DNA of 64,000 nucleotides. Origin: an uncultured Prevotellaceae bacterium (GTDB lineage: Bacteria > Bacteroidota > Bacteroidia > Bacteroidales > Bacteroidaceae). The stretch covers positions 81,160 through 145,159 of the forward strand of contig CACYYG010000017.1 in NCBI GenBank assembly GCA_902778535.1, read 5' to 3'. The notes under the pieces were generated by a model. It had not been told where the DNA came from and did not search any database. It saw only the letters and a list, made by a program, of their open reading frames with translations. The first letter of the stretch is position 1. Each line of letters begins with the position of its first letter. Shown piece after piece: positions 18,550 through 28,236 of the stretch. Both the position numbers and the translations under genes were made by a program.

Positions 18550-18822
18550 TTAGTGTCTTAATATCAGTGTCGTCACCATCATTATCGCGTACATTATAAT
18601 ATATATAAGAGCGAATCGGATGGCGTCTTCTCTGTCAGAGGCGATAAGGAGCACGTAGATTGCAACGACTGTGCCGACGAGCAACATACGTACCGTTGCC
18701 ATAATCAGATAGAAGTGTACCAAGTGCTCGGGCGAGTGGGCTTTCACCACATCATAGCCCTTTACGTAGGCCACTCCCAGCAGGGTGAAGAAGAGAATGC
18801 CGAAGAGAATCTGAGGAATCAT
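18550..18822 (-). CDS. Small membrane protein in the AtpI position
   Basis: A 90-residue protein with three or four membrane segments (start IPQILFGILFFTLLG, later IYIIMYAIMMVTTLILR), lying between atpC and atpB where other bacteria have AtpI. Sequence similarity to classical AtpI is not evident; position and topology suggest a helper in c-ring or a-subunit assembly, which is inference. The start at 18822 is chosen because an earlier in-frame Met (18876) would overlap atpC by 53 bp with a non-membrane extension. Confidence 0.8.
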   Translation of the reverse strand: MIPQILFGILFFTLLGVAYVKGYDVVKAHSPEHLVHFYLIMATVRMLLVGTVVAIYVLLIASDREDAIRFALIYIIMYAIMMVTTLILRH

Positions 18823-18823
18823 C

Positions 18824-19057
18824 TCACTCCGACACTTCCACACAGACGGACACCTCGTTCTTCTGTACCGCCACAAAGCCGCCCAGGATGTCGAGCTTCT
18901 GGCCGTCGTATTCCACGACGCCCTTCTGCAGCGACGAGATAATGGGGGCGTGGTCGGTCAGAATCTCAAAGTTACCCTGTGTGCCGGGCACCTTCACGCT
19001 CTCCACCTCACCGGTGAACTCTATCCTCTCAGGAGAAACTATCTTCAGCCTTAACAT
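18824..19057 (-). CDS. atpC: ATP synthase epsilon subunit (short form)
   Basis: A 77-residue protein equal to the N-terminal beta-sandwich of epsilon (LRLKIVSPERIEFTGEVESV, then TQGNFEILTDHAPIISSL). The C-terminal helical hairpin found in E. coli epsilon (about 138 residues), which inhibits ATP hydrolysis, is absent, as in other Bacteroidetes. It is located 3 bp after the atpD stop. Confidence 0.95.
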   Translation of the reverse strand: MLRLKIVSPERIEFTGEVESVKVPGTQGNFEILTDHAPIISSLQKGVVEYDGQKLDILGGFVAVQKNEVSVCVEVSE

Positions 19058-19060
19058 ACA

Positions 19061-20671
<1,611 letters not shown>

Positions 20672-20763
20672 TTAGGAGAAAAAACTTGCATCTTTTTTAT
20701 TTTTCTTTCTTCAAAAAAAATTGTACTTGTCCCCAATTCGTTCTTTTGGTTTGTTCCATTTTT

Positions 20764-20846
20764 GTAACCACGTGGGTTACTAACTGTAACCCGCATGGTT
20801 ACTAACAGTAACCCACGTGGTTACTGACAGTAACCCGCCTAGTTAC
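20764..20846. repeat. Array of four 17-bp palindromes at 22-bp spacing
   Basis: Units at 20764, 20786, 20808 and 20830, each 17 bp of the form GTAACC-N5-GGTTAC: GTAACCACGTGGGTTAC, GTAACCCGCATGGTTAC, GTAACCCACGTGGTTAC, GTAACCCGCCTAGTTAC. Units 1 and 3 are reverse complements of each other. The 5-bp linkers (TAACT, TAACA, TGACA) are themselves centres of dyads such as GGTTACT-AAC-AGTAACC, so a symmetry axis falls about every 11 bp. The array lies in the divergent gap between atpD and the Wza-like gene. The rest of 20588-21043 shows only the two promoters. Confidence 0.9.
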
Positions 20847-21009
20847 CGCTGTTTTGAGAGTTTTTCGATTTAAGACTCTTGAACAATCAAATAGAAACCA
20901 TTGTCACAAACTCGTCTGATGACTTTCTGGAACAATCTGGAATCAAATTCTTCATAAGTCAGCATCCTATTTTTCTTTAGAAAATCTTGCCAGATATAAA
21001 AAAAAGCTG

Positions 21010-21017
21010 TAATTTTG
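21010..21017 (+). promoter_or_regulatory. Promoter -7 box TAATTTTG for the Wza-like gene
   Basis: TAATTTTG 27 bp before the start codon, with CTTG at 20986-20989 at the right distance (20 bp) for a weak -33 element. Confidence 0.65.
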
Positions 21018-21043
21018 CAGGCAAAAACAAAAAAGCAAAATCT

Positions 21044-21841
21044 ATGAAACTTTGTAAGTTGCTATTTGCCGCCTCAGTTGCAGCAATTTTGGTCTCCTGC
21101 GGAAGCACAAAGGACGTGCCTTATTTCCAGAACGCCGCGACCGTTGATTTGTCGCAGTCGGCTACACTCTATGATGCACGCATCATGCCGAAAGACCAGT
21201 TGACCATTACCGTAAAGACCATTAACGACGAGGCAGCAACTCCATTCAACCTGACAATCCCTACGACTTACACTGTAGGCCGTTCCCTTTCCACAGGCTC
21301 GCAAGGAACCTTGCAGACATACTTGGTTGACAACAATGGAATGATTGAATTTCCTATCGTCGGTTCATTGAAGGTGGGCGGATTGACGAAGGCGGAAGCT
21401 GAAAATTTGATTCAGCGAAAGATACAGCCCTACATTAACGAAGCTGAAAAGCCCATCGTCACCGTGCGCATGACAGGCTATCAGATTTCAGTCATCGGTG
21501 AGGTGGCACGTCCTGGCACATTCACCGTGAGCCGTGAAAAAATCACCATTCTTGAGGCTCTTGCACAAGCCGGAGACCTGACGATACATGGCGTGCGCAA
21601 CAACGTGAAGTTGATTCGCGAAGACGCAAAGGGACAGAAGTCGATTACCGAGTTGAACCTGAACGATGCCAACATCATCAACTCTCCCTACTACTATTTG
21701 CAGCAGAACGACGTCGTCTACGTCACACCTAACAAGGTGAAGGCACAGAATAGTAGCGTGGGCAGCATGACAACGCTGTGGTTCTCCGCCACCAGTATCC
21801 TCATCTCACTCACCTCGCTCCTCTACAACATCCTCAAGTAA
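21044..21841 (+). CDS. Wza-like polysaccharide export lipoprotein
   Basis: A 265-residue outer-membrane lipoprotein: signal peptide with lipobox ILVSC (Cys about residue 19), then the Poly_export domain (DARIMPKDQLTITV ... NGMIEFPIVGSLKVGGLTKAEAENLI), then an SLBB domain (YQISVIGEVARPGTFTVSREKITILEALAQAGD), then a C-terminal hydrophobic helix (WFSATSILISLTSLLYNIL). Such proteins form the exit pore for capsule or exopolysaccharide. Unusually, no Wzc-type kinase or glycosyltransferase cluster is adjacent. The start at 21044 follows the lipoprotein signal; the earlier Met at 20987 precedes the promoter. Confidence 0.9.
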   Translation: MKLCKLLFAASVAAILVSCGSTKDVPYFQNAATVDLSQSATLYDARIMPKDQLTITVKTINDEAATPFNLTIPTTYTVGRSLSTGSQGTLQTYLVDNNGMIEFPIVGSLKVGGLTKAEAENLIQRKIQPYINEAEKPIVTVRMTGYQISVIGEVARPGTFTVSREKITILEALAQAGDLTIHGVRNNVKLIREDAKGQKSITELNLNDANIINSPYYYLQQNDVVYVTPNKVKAQNSSVGSMTTLWFSATSILISLTSLLYNILK

Positions 21842-21849
21842 ATTATCAC

Positions 21850-21883
21850 AGAGATTGGGAACCGACGCCCAATCTCTTTTTTT
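21850..21883 (+). terminator. Intrinsic terminator after the export lipoprotein
   Basis: GAGATTGGG / CCCAATCTC stem with an 8-base loop followed by seven T. Confidence 0.9.
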
Positions 21884-21914
21884 GAAATGTTTAATTCCTA
21901 TTTAATATAATAAT

Positions 21915-23759
21915 ATGTGCGGAATAGTAGGATACATCGGTAAGCGTGAGGCTTACCCCATATTGATAAAGGGTCTGCGCCGGCTGGAATATCGCGGCTA
22001 CGACTCAGCTGGTGTAGCGCTCATCAACAAGGAGGGCACGCTGAATGTGTATAAAACGAAAGGAAAGGTGGACAACCTGACCGACTATTGCAACGACAAG
22101 GACGTGAGCGGCACCATCGGCATCGCCCACACGCGATGGGCTACCCACGGTGAGCCCTCAGCACGCAACGCTCACCCTCACTACTCGGAGAGCCACAACC
22201 TGGCCATCATTCACAACGGCATCATCGAGAACTACGCCGACATCAAAGCAAAATTGCAGCAGAAAGGCGTGAAGTTCCAAAGCGATACCGACACTGAGGT
22301 GCTGGTGCAACTAGTGGAGTATATCATGGTGAAGAAAAATCTTGACCTGCTGCAGGCCGTGCAGGTAGCCCTCTATCAGGTCATTGGTGCCTACGCCATC
22401 GCCATCGTCGACAAGCGTCATCCTGATCAGATTGTAGCAGCCCGCAAGCAAAGCCCGTTAGTGGTGGGCATCGGAGATGATGAGTTTTTCCTTGGCTCTG
22501 ATGCCAGCCCCATCATCGAGTATACCGACAAGGTGGTCTACCTCGAGGACGGCAACATAGCCCTTATCCGCTTAGGCGAAGAGCTGAAGGTGCTGAGCAT
22601 CCTTGGCGAGGAGCAACAGCTGGCCGTGAAGACCGTCGACATTGACCTGGGGCAGATAGAGAAGGGCGGCTACCCTCACTTCATGCTGAAGGAAATCTTT
22701 GAGCAGCCTGAGTGTCTAACCAACTGCATGAGAGGCCGCGTCAACATCGAGGCCGACCATGTGACCCTTTCCGCACTCATCGACTACCGCCGCCAGATGC
22801 TGGCCGCCAAGAGGGTGGTCATCGTGGCCTGCGGTACGTCGTGGCACGCCGGTCTCATCGGCAAACAGCTCATCGAGACATTCTGCCGCATCCCCGTTGA
22901 GGTGGAATACGCCTCGGAGTTCCGCTATCGCAATCCTGTCGTGGGTGAGGACGATGTCGTCATCGCCATCAGTCAGAGCGGCGAAACGGCCGACACACTG
23001 GCCGCCATTCAATTAGCCAAGGAACACGGTGCCTTCATCTACGGCATCTGCAACGCCATCGGTTCGTCAATTCCCCGTGCCACCGACACCGGCACCTACA
23101 TCCACGTGGGCCCAGAGATTGGCGTGGCTTCGACAAAGGCCTTTACAGGCCAGGTTACCGTGCTAACGATGATTGCCCTGGCTATGGCCGAGGCAAAAGG
23201 CACCATCGACCGCGACGAATATCTGAAAGTGGTGAAGGGATTGAGCGAAATTCCCGATAAGATTCGCGAGGTGCTGAACACCAATGACAAGGTGGCCGAC
23301 CTCGCGCGTACATTTACTTACGCGCGTAATTTCCTCTACCTTGGGCGCGGCTATAGCTATCCCGTAGCACTAGAAGGTGCCCTGAAGCTGAAGGAAATCT
23401 CTTACATACACGCCGAGGGTTATCCCGCCGCTGAGATGAAGCACGGTCCCATCGCCCTCATCGACTCCGACATGCCCGTCGTAGTTATCGCCACCCACGA
23501 TGCCATGTACGAAAAGGTGCTGTCGAATATACAGGAAATCAAGGCCCGGCAAGGCCGCGTTATCGCACTGGTGACCAAGGGCGATGATACTATCGCCCGC
23601 ATTGCCGATGAGGTCATCGAGCTGCCCGAGGTGATGGAGTGCTTAGAGCCCCTTGTCGCCACCATCCCCCTGCAACTGCTTAGTTATCACGTTGCCGTCT
23701 GCAAAGGCAAAAACGTCGACCAGCCCCGCAACCTTGCAAAATCAGTCACAGTAGAGTAA
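21915..23759 (+). CDS. glmS: Glutamine-fructose-6-phosphate aminotransferase (isomerizing)
   Basis: Makes glucosamine 6-phosphate from fructose 6-phosphate and glutamine, the first step to UDP-GlcNAc for peptidoglycan and LPS. At 614 residues it has the expected length. The N-terminal Cys2 nucleophile (MCGIVGYIG) and the glutaminase motifs HTRWATHGEPS and HNGIIEN are present, followed by two SIS sugar-isomerase domains (CGTSWHAGL, ISQSGETADTL, then GRGYSYPVALEGALKLKEISYIHAEGY) and the C-terminal DQPRNLAKSVTVE. pyrB follows after 15 bp. Confidence 0.98.
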   Translation: MCGIVGYIGKREAYPILIKGLRRLEYRGYDSAGVALINKEGTLNVYKTKGKVDNLTDYCNDKDVSGTIGIAHTRWATHGEPSARNAHPHYSESHNLAIIHNGIIENYADIKAKLQQKGVKFQSDTDTEVLVQLVEYIMVKKNLDLLQAVQVALYQVIGAYAIAIVDKRHPDQIVAARKQSPLVVGIGDDEFFLGSDASPIIEYTDKVVYLEDGNIALIRLGEELKVLSILGEEQQLAVKTVDIDLGQIEKGGYPHFMLKEIFEQPECLTNCMRGRVNIEADHVTLSALIDYRRQMLAAKRVVIVACGTSWHAGLIGKQLIETFCRIPVEVEYASEFRYRNPVVGEDDVVIAISQSGETADTLAAIQLAKEHGAFIYGICNAIGSSIPRATDTGTYIHVGPEIGVASTKAFTGQVTVLTMIALAMAEAKGTIDRDEYLKVVKGLSEIPDKIREVLNTNDKVADLARTFTYARNFLYLGRGYSYPVALEGALKLKEISYIHAEGYPAAEMKHGPIALIDSDMPVVVIATHDAMYEKVLSNIQEIKARQGRVIALVTKGDDTIARIADEVIELPEVMECLEPLVATIPLQLLSYHVAVCKGKNVDQPRNLAKSVTVE

Positions 23760-23774
23760 TATTAGCCTTTTAAC

Positions 23775-24713
23775 ATGAACTTCGTAACTATCGCCAATCT
23801 CACTCGCGAAAAGATTCTCTACATGATAGAGATGGCCAGCGAGTTTGAGCGCCACCCCAACCGTGAACTGCTGAAGGGCAAAGTCGTGGCCACGCTCTTC
23901 TTCGAGCCCAGCACACGCACCCGACTCAGCTTTGAGACTGCCGCCAACCGTCTCGGTGCACGCGTCATTGGTTTTGCCGACCCCAAGGTGACCAGCGGCA
24001 CGAAAGGTGAAACACTGAAGGACACCATCCTCATGGTGGCCAACTATGCCGACGTCATCGTCATGCGCCACTTCATCGAGGGTGCCGCACAGTATGCCTC
24101 CGAGATCAGTCCCGTGCCTATTGTCAATGCAGGTGACGGCGCCCACCAGCATCCCTCGCAATGTATGCTCGACCTCTACAGCATCTACAAGACGCAGGGC
24201 ACACTGGAGAACCTCAACATCTATCTGGTAGGCGACCTGAAGTACGGACGCACCGTCCACTCGCTCATCATGGCCATGCGTCACTTCAATCCCACTTTCC
24301 ACTTCGTCGCCCCAAAGGAGCTGGCCATGCCCAAGGAGTACAAGCTATATTGCGACGAGCACGGCATCCACTATCAGGAGCATACGGCTTTCAACGAGAA
24401 GGTGATCCAGGACGCCGACATTGTCTACATGACACGTGTGCAGAAGGAGCGTTTCTCTGACCTGATGGAATATGAGCGGGTGAAGAATGTCTACATCCTC
24501 AACAACGACATGCTGCGCCTCTGCAAGCCCAACATGAAGATTCTGCATCCCCTACCCCGCGTCAACGAGATTGCACAGGATGTGGACGACAACCCACACG
24601 CCTACTATATCCAGCAGGCCGCCAACGGTCTCTTTGCCCGTGAAGCCATCTTCGCCGATGTGCTCGGCATCACCCTCGACCAGGTAAAATCTGATAAAAC
24701 CATCATCTTATGA
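23775..24713 (+). CDS. pyrB: Aspartate carbamoyltransferase catalytic subunit
   Basis: Second step of pyrimidine synthesis: carbamoyl phosphate plus aspartate to carbamoyl aspartate. The carbamoyl-phosphate motif [12 protein letters not shown] and the [12 protein letters not shown] motif are intact, and length (312) is typical. It overlaps pyrI by 4 bp (ATGA), implying translational coupling of catalytic and regulatory chains. Confidence 0.98.
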   Translation: MNFVTIANLTREKILYMIEMASEFERHPNRELLKGKVVATLFFEPSTRTRLSFETAANRLGARVIGFADPKVTSGTKGETLKDTILMVANYADVIVMRHFIEGAAQYASEISPVPIVNAGDGAHQHPSQCMLDLYSIYKTQGTLENLNIYLVGDLKYGRTVHSLIMAMRHFNPTFHFVAPKELAMPKEYKLYCDEHGIHYQEHTAFNEKVIQDADIVYMTRVQKERFSDLMEYERVKNVYILNNDMLRLCKPNMKILHPLPRVNEIAQDVDDNPHAYYIQQAANGLFAREAIFADVLGITLDQVKSDKTIIL

Positions 24714-25156
24714 ACAAAAAAGAACGCCTCGTCGCCGCCATTGAGCACGGCACCGTCATCGACCATATCCCCGCCGCCAAAACCTATCAGGTAGCCAGCC
24801 TTCTAGGGCTCTTCGACCTGAAGACACCTGTCACCATCGGCATCAATTACCCCTCGCAGAAAGTTGGCAATAAGGGCATCATCAAGGTCAGCGACAAGTT
24901 TTTCACCAACGACGAGATCTCACGTCTCTCCGTTGTCGCCCCCAACGTCATCCTCAGCATTATCCGCGACTACGAAGTGGTGGAAAAGAAGGCCGTAGAG
25001 ACGCCCGACGAGATTCACGGCATCGTGAAGTGCAATAACCCCAAGTGCATCACTAACAACGAGCCGATGGCCACTCACTTCCACGTCGAAGGCAATATCC
25101 TCACCTGCCACTACTGTGAGCGTGAGCAAGACATCAGTCACGTTGAACTGGTATAA
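24710..25156 (+). CDS. pyrI: Aspartate carbamoyltransferase regulatory subunit
   Basis: A 148-residue allosteric subunit with the nucleotide-binding N-domain ([12 protein letters not shown], then VTIGINYPS) and a C-terminal zinc domain with four cysteines in CNNPKCITN ... CHYCE. It assembles with PyrB into the feedback-regulated holoenzyme. Confidence 0.97.
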   Translation: MNKKERLVAAIEHGTVIDHIPAAKTYQVASLLGLFDLKTPVTIGINYPSQKVGNKGIIKVSDKFFTNDEISRLSVVAPNVILSIIRDYEVVEKKAVETPDEIHGIVKCNNPKCITNNEPMATHFHVEGNILTCHYCEREQDISHVELV

Positions 25157-25229
25157 AATCCCCGCAAACCTTTACGGAGTTTTCTTGGAAAAAAAACGAA
25201 GAAAATTAGGTCGTGTGTGAAAATGTGCG

Positions 25230-25237
25230 TACCTTTG
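25230..25237 (+). promoter_or_regulatory. Promoter -7 box TACCTTTG for uxaB-like gene
   Basis: Perfect TAnnTTTG element, 38 bp before the start codon; the -33 region (25206-25209) is not a clear match. Confidence 0.65.
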
Positions 25238-25275
25238 CGCTCAACAACAAACAATCTCTAAAAAACACACACATC

Positions 25276-26718
25276 ATGCTGAAACCATTAAACAAACACT
25301 TCGCTCCCAAAAGTGTGATGCCTGAAAAAGTCATCCAGTTTGGTGAGGGAAATTTCCTTCGTGCTTTCGTTGACTGGATCATCTGGAATATGGACCAGAA
25401 GACTAACTTCAACGGCTCCGTCGTTGTCGTGCAGCCTATTGAGCGTGGCATGGTCGACTGGCTCAACGGGCAAGACTGCCTCTACCATGTTAACCTGCAA
25501 GGCCGTGAAAACGGAAAGGCCGTGAATACTCTTGAGCGCATCGACGTCATCAGTCGTGCCCTCAACCCTTATAGCCAGAACGAAGCTTTCATGTCCTTAG
25601 CCGACCAGCCCGAGATTCGCTTCGTTATCTCCAACACTACTGAGGCCGGCATTGCTTTCGACCCTGAGTGCAAGCTCGACGACAAACCTGCCAGCAGCTA
25701 TCCCGGCAAGCTTGTACAGCTGCTTTACCGTCGCTATCAGACATTTAACGGCGATCCCACTAAGGGTCTCATCATTTTTCCCTGCGAACTCATCTTCCTC
25801 AACGGCCACGTGCTGAAGGACTGTATCCGCAAATATATCGACCTATGGGAATTGCCCGAGGGCTTCCGCCAGTGGTTTGAGAACTGCTGCGGTGTCTACG
25901 CTACGTTGGTTGACCGCATCGTGCCGGGATTCCCCCGCAAGGAGATTGCACAGATTCAGGAGAAGGTTGGGTATCGTGACAATCTCGTCGTACAGGCTGA
26001 GAACTTCCACCTCTGGGTCATCGAGGCTCCGAAGGAAGTTGCCAACGAGTTCCCTGCCGACAAGGCCGGGCTGCACGTGCTCTTCGTTCCCTCTGAGGAG
26101 CCCTACCACAAGCGCAAGGTCACCCTGCTCAACGGCCCCCACACCGTGCTCAGCCCTGTTGCTTATCTGAGCGGCGTTAACATCGTCCGCGATGCCTGCA
26201 ACCATGAAGTCATCTCGAAGTACATTCACAAAGTACAGTTCGACGAGCTCATGCAGACGCTCGATCTGCCGATGGAAGAGCTCGAGAAGTTTGCCGGCGA
26301 TGTGCTGGAGCGTTTCGACAATCCCTTCGTCGACCATCAGGTCACCAGCATCATGCTCAACTCGTTCCCGAAGTTCCAGGCTCGCGACCTTCCCGGCGTG
26401 AAAACCTATCTCGAGCGCAAGGGCGAACTGCCCAAGGGCCTCGTCTTCGGCCTCGCTGCCATCATCACCTACTATAAGGGCGGCAAGCGTGACGACGGAG
26501 CTGAGATTACGCCCAACGATGATGCCAAGATCATTGAGCTGCTGCAGAAGCTATGGGCCACAGGCGACACTCAGAAAGTGGCTGACGGAGTTCTCGCTGC
26601 CGACTTCATCTGGCAGGAAGACCTCAACAAGGTGGCTGGCCTTAATGCCCTTGTCAAGCAGTACCTCGACCTCATTCAGGACCGCGGTATGCTGGAGGCT
26701 GTGAAGACCATTTTATAG
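25276..26718 (+). CDS. uxaB: Tagaturonate reductase (altronate oxidoreductase)
   Basis: A 480-residue member of the mannitol dehydrogenase family, most like UxaB: NAD-dependent interconversion of tagaturonate and altronate in galacturonate catabolism. The N-terminal nucleotide-binding part has VIQFGEGNFLRAF; the catalytic region has KRKVTLLNGPHTVLSPVAYLSG with the Lys/Asn/His set. The start at 25276 is preferred to the in-frame Met at 25213, which lies upstream of the promoter box. No other galacturonate genes are adjacent, so pathway assignment is from family only; mannonate/fructuronate reductase is the main alternative. Confidence 0.88.
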   Translation: MLKPLNKHFAPKSVMPEKVIQFGEGNFLRAFVDWIIWNMDQKTNFNGSVVVVQPIERGMVDWLNGQDCLYHVNLQGRENGKAVNTLERIDVISRALNPYSQNEAFMSLADQPEIRFVISNTTEAGIAFDPECKLDDKPASSYPGKLVQLLYRRYQTFNGDPTKGLIIFPCELIFLNGHVLKDCIRKYIDLWELPEGFRQWFENCCGVYATLVDRIVPGFPRKEIAQIQEKVGYRDNLVVQAENFHLWVIEAPKEVANEFPADKAGLHVLFVPSEEPYHKRKVTLLNGPHTVLSPVAYLSGVNIVRDACNHEVISKYIHKVQFDELMQTLDLPMEELEKFAGDVLERFDNPFVDHQVTSIMLNSFPKFQARDLPGVKTYLERKGELPKGLVFGLAAIITYYKGGKRDDGAEITPNDDAKIIELLQKLWATGDTQKVADGVLAADFIWQEDLNKVAGLNALVKQYLDLIQDRGMLEAVKTIL

Positions 26719-26767
26719 ACATAGAAATAACTACAGAAAACAAACGAACTACTTTTTCTATATGCCG

Positions 26768-26806
26768 GACTCCCGTGAGCGCTTGTCGTCTCATGGGAGT
26801 CTTTTT
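26768..26806 (+). terminator. Intrinsic terminator after uxaB
   Basis: GACTCCCGTGAG / CTCATGGGAGTC stem (one G-T pair), 10-base loop, then five T. Confidence 0.9.
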
Positions 26807-26886
26807 ACGCTCTCTCGATTTTTGCCACGCCCTTACTATGTTCAAAAAAAATAGTAACGAAACGATGCTATTCGCGAAAATATGTG

Positions 26887-26894
26887 TAATTTTG
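26887..26894 (+). promoter_or_regulatory. Promoter -7 box TAATTTTG
   Basis: TAATTTTG 35 bp before the start of the SH3-like secreted protein gene. Confidence 0.65.
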
Positions 26895-26929
26895 CAGTCA
26901 TCATAAAGATTAACCATAAAACTGCAATA

Positions 26930-28135
26930 ATGAAAAAGAGCCTGATTAGCTTAACAATGCTGGTGATGACGGTATGCACCGCCAAAGCACAAAGCCTGGT
27001 AACCTACAAGTCATACGGTAAGAATTGGGGACAAGAGAACGTGTCGATGGTGAACAAGCCCAACGGCATCATCTACCGCCTGCGTTGGGAAAAACAGTGC
27101 ACCGACCTGCCTGTCGTTCCTGAGGCACAGGGTCTTGAGCTGTTTATCTCTGAGCCTACAGACATGGGCTGGCTTGCTCTCTACAGGAAGCCCATGGGTG
27201 CCTCTGACTACAACTTCGTCGTGGTGCTCTACGACCACAGTAAGCAGCCTACAGCCACCATCAACCTTTGCAATATTACCAACAACCGTTACTGCGAAGT
27301 GCAGGACGTGCGATGGGATGCCGACACCCATCACCTGCTGTTCAACATGGCCTGCCCCAGCTATGCCTCTGAAATCAACGGCAAGGGCAGCAAGCTCTAC
27401 TGCTACGACGTGGCACAGCGCCGCATGGTGTGGGAGACCGACTACCTTGTGAGCAACGACATTTTTATCCTCGACCACGACTTTGTGTACTGCGCCTATG
27501 GCTTCACCAACGAAAAGGATTATCTCTATATGCTTGATAAACGCACAGGCAAGCAGTACAGCAAAGTTCCTATGCCTTCAAAGGTGCACTATTTGGAAAA
27601 ACAAGTGAAAAACGGTAAGGATATACTCTACGTGGTGGATTACAACGACAACCTCTCCACCTTCACCATCAATGGTAAGCCAGCACAGCCTCAGCCCGAA
27701 GTCTTCACTGTCGTGTATGCCACGTCTGATGACGGATTCCTCAACGTCCGCTCACAGCCTTCAACCAGCGGCGCCATCCTCGGCCAGTTGTGGACGCTGT
27801 CGCACGGTCTGGGCCACGGCGTGCTCAGGGAGAAGGGCGAGCGATGGAGTAAAGTCAGCGTTGGCGATGTCACAGGCTGGGTATACAATGGCTATCTGGG
27901 TACGCAGTCGTGGTATGACGGCTCTGGCCGCACCAAGCTGGTTGCCAAGCGTGAACAGACGCCCATCTTCGGCGAGGATTATGTTGGCGACGGCGACTAT
28001 CCCCTCTTCACTACTGTGAAGAAGGGTACGCTCATTGCCGACCAGTATGACGAATATGAGGGTTACTACGTGCTGAAGACAGCCCACGACTACCTGTTTA
28101 TTAGGAAAAACGACGTAGAGGTAGTAGCACAGTAA
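26930..28135 (+). CDS. Secreted protein with propeller-like region and SH3-like domain
   Basis: A 401-residue protein with a signal peptide (residues 1-21, ending AKA). Residues about 30-250 consist of short strands resembling a beta-propeller or WD-like fold (DADTHHLLFNMACPSY, GSKLYCYDVAQRRMVWETDYL). Residues about 262-325 form a bacterial SH3 domain (DDGFLNVRSQPSTSGAILGQL ... GDVTGWVYNGYLG). Such SH3 domains usually bind cell-wall peptides. No catalytic residues are seen. It is a single-gene unit between two terminators. The earlier in-frame Met at 26882 is rejected because it precedes the promoter box. Confidence 0.8.
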   Translation: MKKSLISLTMLVMTVCTAKAQSLVTYKSYGKNWGQENVSMVNKPNGIIYRLRWEKQCTDLPVVPEAQGLELFISEPTDMGWLALYRKPMGASDYNFVVVLYDHSKQPTATINLCNITNNRYCEVQDVRWDADTHHLLFNMACPSYASEINGKGSKLYCYDVAQRRMVWETDYLVSNDIFILDHDFVYCAYGFTNEKDYLYMLDKRTGKQYSKVPMPSKVHYLEKQVKNGKDILYVVDYNDNLSTFTINGKPAQPQPEVFTVVYATSDDGFLNVRSQPSTSGAILGQLWTLSHGLGHGVLREKGERWSKVSVGDVTGWVYNGYLGTQSWYDGSGRTKLVAKREQTPIFGEDYVGDGDYPLFTTVKKGTLIADQYDEYEGYYVLKTAHDYLFIRKNDVEVVAQ

Positions 28136-28157
28136 TAACGCATAAGCCACATAATTA

Positions 28158-28206
28158 GGGCATGCCCCACGTAGGTGTAAAGCACCATCGTCAGGCATGC
28201 CCAAAA
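28158..28206. terminator. Hairpin between convergent genes
   Basis: GGGCATGCC (28158-28166) and GGCATGCCC (28194-28202) flank a 27-bp loop; it serves the SH3-like gene and possibly the convergent metalloprotease gene. Confidence 0.65.
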
Positions 28207-28236
28207 TATGTTTTTCAGCACAGGAATGTGCCTTTG

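Noticed and set aside
18824-19057. Truncated atpC
   Set aside because: The 77-residue form without the C-terminal helices is common in this phylum; start and stop fit the operon.
20764-20846. Possible short CRISPR array
   Set aside because: Units are palindromes separated by near-identical 5-bp linkers, not unique spacers of about 30 bp, and no cas genes are near.
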